Positions 61,001 through 64,000 of a DNA stretch of 64,000 nt are shown here, piece by piece. Each line of letters opens with the position of its first letter. The first letter of the stretch is position 1. The notes under the pieces were generated by a model. It saw only the letters and a program-made list of their open reading frames with translations, made no database searches and was not told the origin of the DNA. Source of the stretch: Bugula neritina (Eukaryota > Bryozoa > Gymnolaemata > Cheilostomatida > Bugulidae); assembly GCA_964035545.1 (NCBI GenBank), contig OZ037766.1:2352501-2416500 (forward strand), read 5' to 3'. The translations under genes were made by a program, and so were the position numbers.

Positions 61001-61380
61001 TTAGAGTTTTTCTAGGCATCTATGCAGCAGCTTTTTTATTGTCTCCCTAGGCGGCAGCACAGCTTGTATATTTGGTAACAAACCACCTGGGGCTATGGTG
61101 ACGCCTCTCAAGAGTCTGTGTAACTTTTCATCATTCCTGATAGCCAGTTGCAAGTAACGAGAAATAATTATGGTTTTCTTGTTGTCTCTTGCAGCACATT
61201 TTCTGCCAACTCCAAAACTTCAGCAGCTAAGTATTCCATCCCAGCTGCAAGGTAGGCTGGTGCACCTGCACCAACTTATTAGGCATAGTTGCCTTTAAGC
61301 AGCAGTCGATAGATTCTGCTGAGGACCCTTGAGGGACTAGTCTTGCTCGTTACTTTGGCCTTTCCTCCTTTTCTAGACAT
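61001..61380 (-). pseudogene. Histone H2A pseudogene
   Basis: The minus strand from ATG 61380 reads MSRKGGKAKVTSKTSPSRV, then RLLLKGNYA, two consecutive stops where H2A has ER-like residues, then [19 protein letters not shown] and VLELAEN. A frame change follows. In the new frame [20 protein letters not shown], then [20 protein letters not shown] continues to about 61045, and a stop lies at 61001-61003. This covers the H2A histone fold from tail to docking region, and the pattern is canonical H2A rather than macroH2A. Two stops and a frameshift make it non-coding. No histone 3' stem-loop and no neighbouring histone gene was seen. Confidence 0.88.
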
Positions 61381-64000
61381 ATTGAAGGTGGTAGATACAG
61401 TAGCAGTCGCAGAACCAAACAGATGCCAGTAGAAATTTACTCATGTGGTGTTGCTGCTGGTTATGACTCATCTTCCAATATATGTTGACTATATATAATT
61501 ACTTTACAGAGCACATACAAACTTTCTGAATACGAAAAAAGAACAACCAGCAGAAAAATAATTATCTAGGTAAACAACAAAGTGCATGAAAAAACAACTT
61601 CAAAAGACAATTAACTATAAATTTTAGTAGGTTGGCTGCAAATCTCAAAAAAGGAACAAAAACATGAAATTAACTTTGTTTTATTATTCTCTCTGTTGGT
61701 TTCAGTGGTGCATAGTTAAGTTGCTAAGAAACTTCTTGAAAACTGGAAATCAGCTACCATATTGTTAGCAGATTATTAGACAGATGCTGATTATTATGCA
61801 GATAAATGCTACATTTCTTTCACTGGTATCGTTAAATTGAAGCTGAAAATTCAAAAATTTTATTAGCAAAATAATGTTTTAGTTCATACAGAGGTGGAGC
61901 ACTAAACAACCATAAACATGTCCACCATGCATGCCGAGGCACCACACCAACACTGCCATCAGCAATAGAAATGCAAATTAAGGGGAAGATATTTGTTACA
62001 GTGGCACATTGAGAATTAAGCATATTATGATAATAGCCTATCAGTTACCTGGAGTTGTCCCACTAACAATAGCATAGCCAATATAGCTACAAGCAGCTGA
62101 CAGACATAAACCCTGAGAAACCTACAAGTGAGGGGATCTTATAACACCTTGGAGCTTCAGTGAGTAATTACTATAATTATGGCAATCTAACAACATTGTA
62201 CTGGCTGCATATTGCATGTATTGCACTTAAGGTATATAGATAGCATGATCCACCTTGAGGTAACAAGTTATTACTAGCACCTCTTGGCATGTTTCAACAA
62301 GTTAGAGACCAATTCACATGTAGAGCCTATACATAACAGCAAGGACTAGCACTAAAGTATTATGCACTTAGAATTACTTATAGTATAGTTGAAATATCAA
62401 GCAAGTGTTGATATAAAAATGCTTCCTGAACAATTGAAGGGAAAGACAACTGTAATCAACACATCTGAGCCACCTGCATGTGAGAACCTCTGCAGACTAG
62501 CAATGAAGTGTTACAGTCCAGCAAAGTAAGTATAGTTCTATAAGCGTCCATCAGGATAGACTCAAACAGCTTTCGAAAAAAAACTTTTAAAGAGAAGTCA
62601 AGGTTTGATTTTAATAATTATTATTCTTGCAGAGTCATTACAAACATCACACTTTGTTTACTAAATACTTAAAGAAAGGTAAGCCGGAACGTCTTTTTGC
62701 TAAAATTTGTTGAAAAGAAAACATACCTCTCTGTTACCGTTACCATCAGATGTTTAAGGGCAGAAATTTTTAGCGAGGAGATCCTGTACATAAAGCCCTA
62801 GCAAGCTAAAATTGAAGTTTGTTGGTACCAGAGTTCCCAGTTATAGCCAGTGAGCTATGGTTGGTTTTTACTACTTATTCTGCAAAGCACTACCAAAGAA
62901 AAGTAGTTTACCCTTTTGCTAATAGTTTGTTTTTATCAGGACTTTCCACTTATGGCCAGCAAACCATTGTTTGGTATTTATTTTAATTGTTGAAGCTCTT
63001 TGAAAAGAGATGAAAATACAAAATGTACAAAGGTTTTTGAATAATTGATTTGCAGATTTATAAAATTCCAACAACAGATACTTCGTGCAGACCAAGTATC
63101 TCTTAACATAAACACAAAAATGTGTTAAATATTTTCAAATATCTAAAAGTATGTTAATAATTTTTGTTTGCCATATTCCACAGTTATTACGCTATTCCAC
63201 TGCTTCAGCTTGCATAAATATTACTTGTCAGACAGGAAGAAAAACAATTCAACTCTTGAAAGAAAAAGTACAAGCTGCTATAGATAAACTTTTAATCTAA
63301 TTTTAGGTAAAAATATGAAGATCTACTGAAAACAAGAATTTAGTTTTGTATGTTCAAAGAACATAATAAATTTGTGCAGATTTTTACAACTTCATGTCGC
63401 ATGCTTTTCCTTTTTAACTTTACATTCTGCTGTTGATATCAAACAATAGAGAAATTTTATTACATTGCATGGATCGACAGCACTCAAAGGAATAGTTTTA
63501 TAAAAAGTTTTACTAATCTTTTTAATTGTTTTAGAGATGGCAGATCTATATACACATTAAAATTTTTCATAAAATCAATCAATTTATTTAATTTACTTTT
63601 ATATACTTTCGTTTCAAACTTTTGGGGAAAATAAAGCAAGGAGACGTACACTTGAGATTTATCTCGCAATCAGCTGCTTGTTGCAAGTAAAGCCATAAAT
63701 AATTTCCTTGTCAAAGAAGTGACTCCATGTTACTCAAACAGAGGACTGGAGAATAAATTACAAAAGTCAAAACATACCGAAATTTTAAATTTAAAGCAAG
63801 ACTAGATCAGTACTTTGAATTTCAATTGGATAATTTACAGATTTCATTTATCTCTGTAGCTAATAACCGGGATATAATATTTAAATTAGCAACATTTTAA
63901 TTATATATTTCAATAGGAGAGAAAAAATTCAATAATAAAACATGGACACTCTTGGTATGACACTAAACAACTCATAGCTAATGTCTCACTTATAGATGTG
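61381..64000. other. Non-genic stretch to the right edge, nothing recognised
   Basis: AT-rich with short chance frames. No promoter, splice-supported exon, repeat or RNA gene was identified. Confidence 0.5.

Overview
The window is AT-rich (about two thirds A+T by eye), gene-sparse nuclear DNA from an animal. The grounds are spliceosomal introns with GT/AG ends, TATA-box promoters, collagen-like Gly-X-Y coding sequence, a Golgi carbohydrate sulfotransferase, RING and CCCH zinc fingers, a histone H2A relic, LINE and tRNA-derived SINE remnants, and long (TA)n tracts. The nucleotidyltransferase-like/TPR protein and the EADTR/LTGCD-type mobile-element relic are, to my knowledge, commonest in sponges, cnidarians and other invertebrates. 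An early-branching animal is therefore my best guess, but the sequence does not settle the taxon.

Layout. 1-1614 (-): the intronless 5' part of an unassigned gene running off the left edge. About 4.0-10.7 kb: repeat territory with a broken mobile-element gene, two LINE 3' ends, dispersed repeats and a ~180-bp (TA)n tract. 11.9-27.3 kb: the most distinctive locus, with three paralogous genes for small secreted Arg/Gly/Tyr/Phe/Asn-rich peptides (two on +, one on -). They share a noncoding first exon, a signal-peptide exon ending in phase 2, a repeat-like mature exon ending in phase 1 and a tiny last exon. A short membrane-anchored collagen-like gene with many in-register glycine losses lies among them. 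27.3-32.9 kb: intergenic, with a hAT-like MITE, a fold-back element and a tRNA-like relic. 32.9-39.5 kb (+): a six-exon HNK-1-type carbohydrate sulfotransferase, with a SINE in one intron. 42.4-46.4 kb (+): a ~1000-residue protein with an NTase-like GS...DLE motif and TPRs. 47.4-56.3 kb (-): a 13-exon gene for a 943-residue Gln-rich protein with four CCCH fingers and a C-terminal RING-H2. A 19-bp minisatellite starts within about 15 bp of one of its splice donors. 56.3-64 kb: largely empty, with a tRNA-like relic, an unassigned GC-richer island and a histone H2A pseudogene.

No shared pathway is evident between the larger genes. The 12-27 kb group may be a co-regulated secretory cluster, because all four genes have a sharp GTATA(T)AAA core promoter and three share a leader. 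Exon models were assembled by eye from splice signals and phase. The sulfotransferase and CCCH/RING models stay open in one frame across all junctions and are the firmest. The NTase/TPR 5' end, the last exons of peptide genes A and B, and the collagen gene 5' half are tentative. Homology statements rest on motif recognition, not on database searches.
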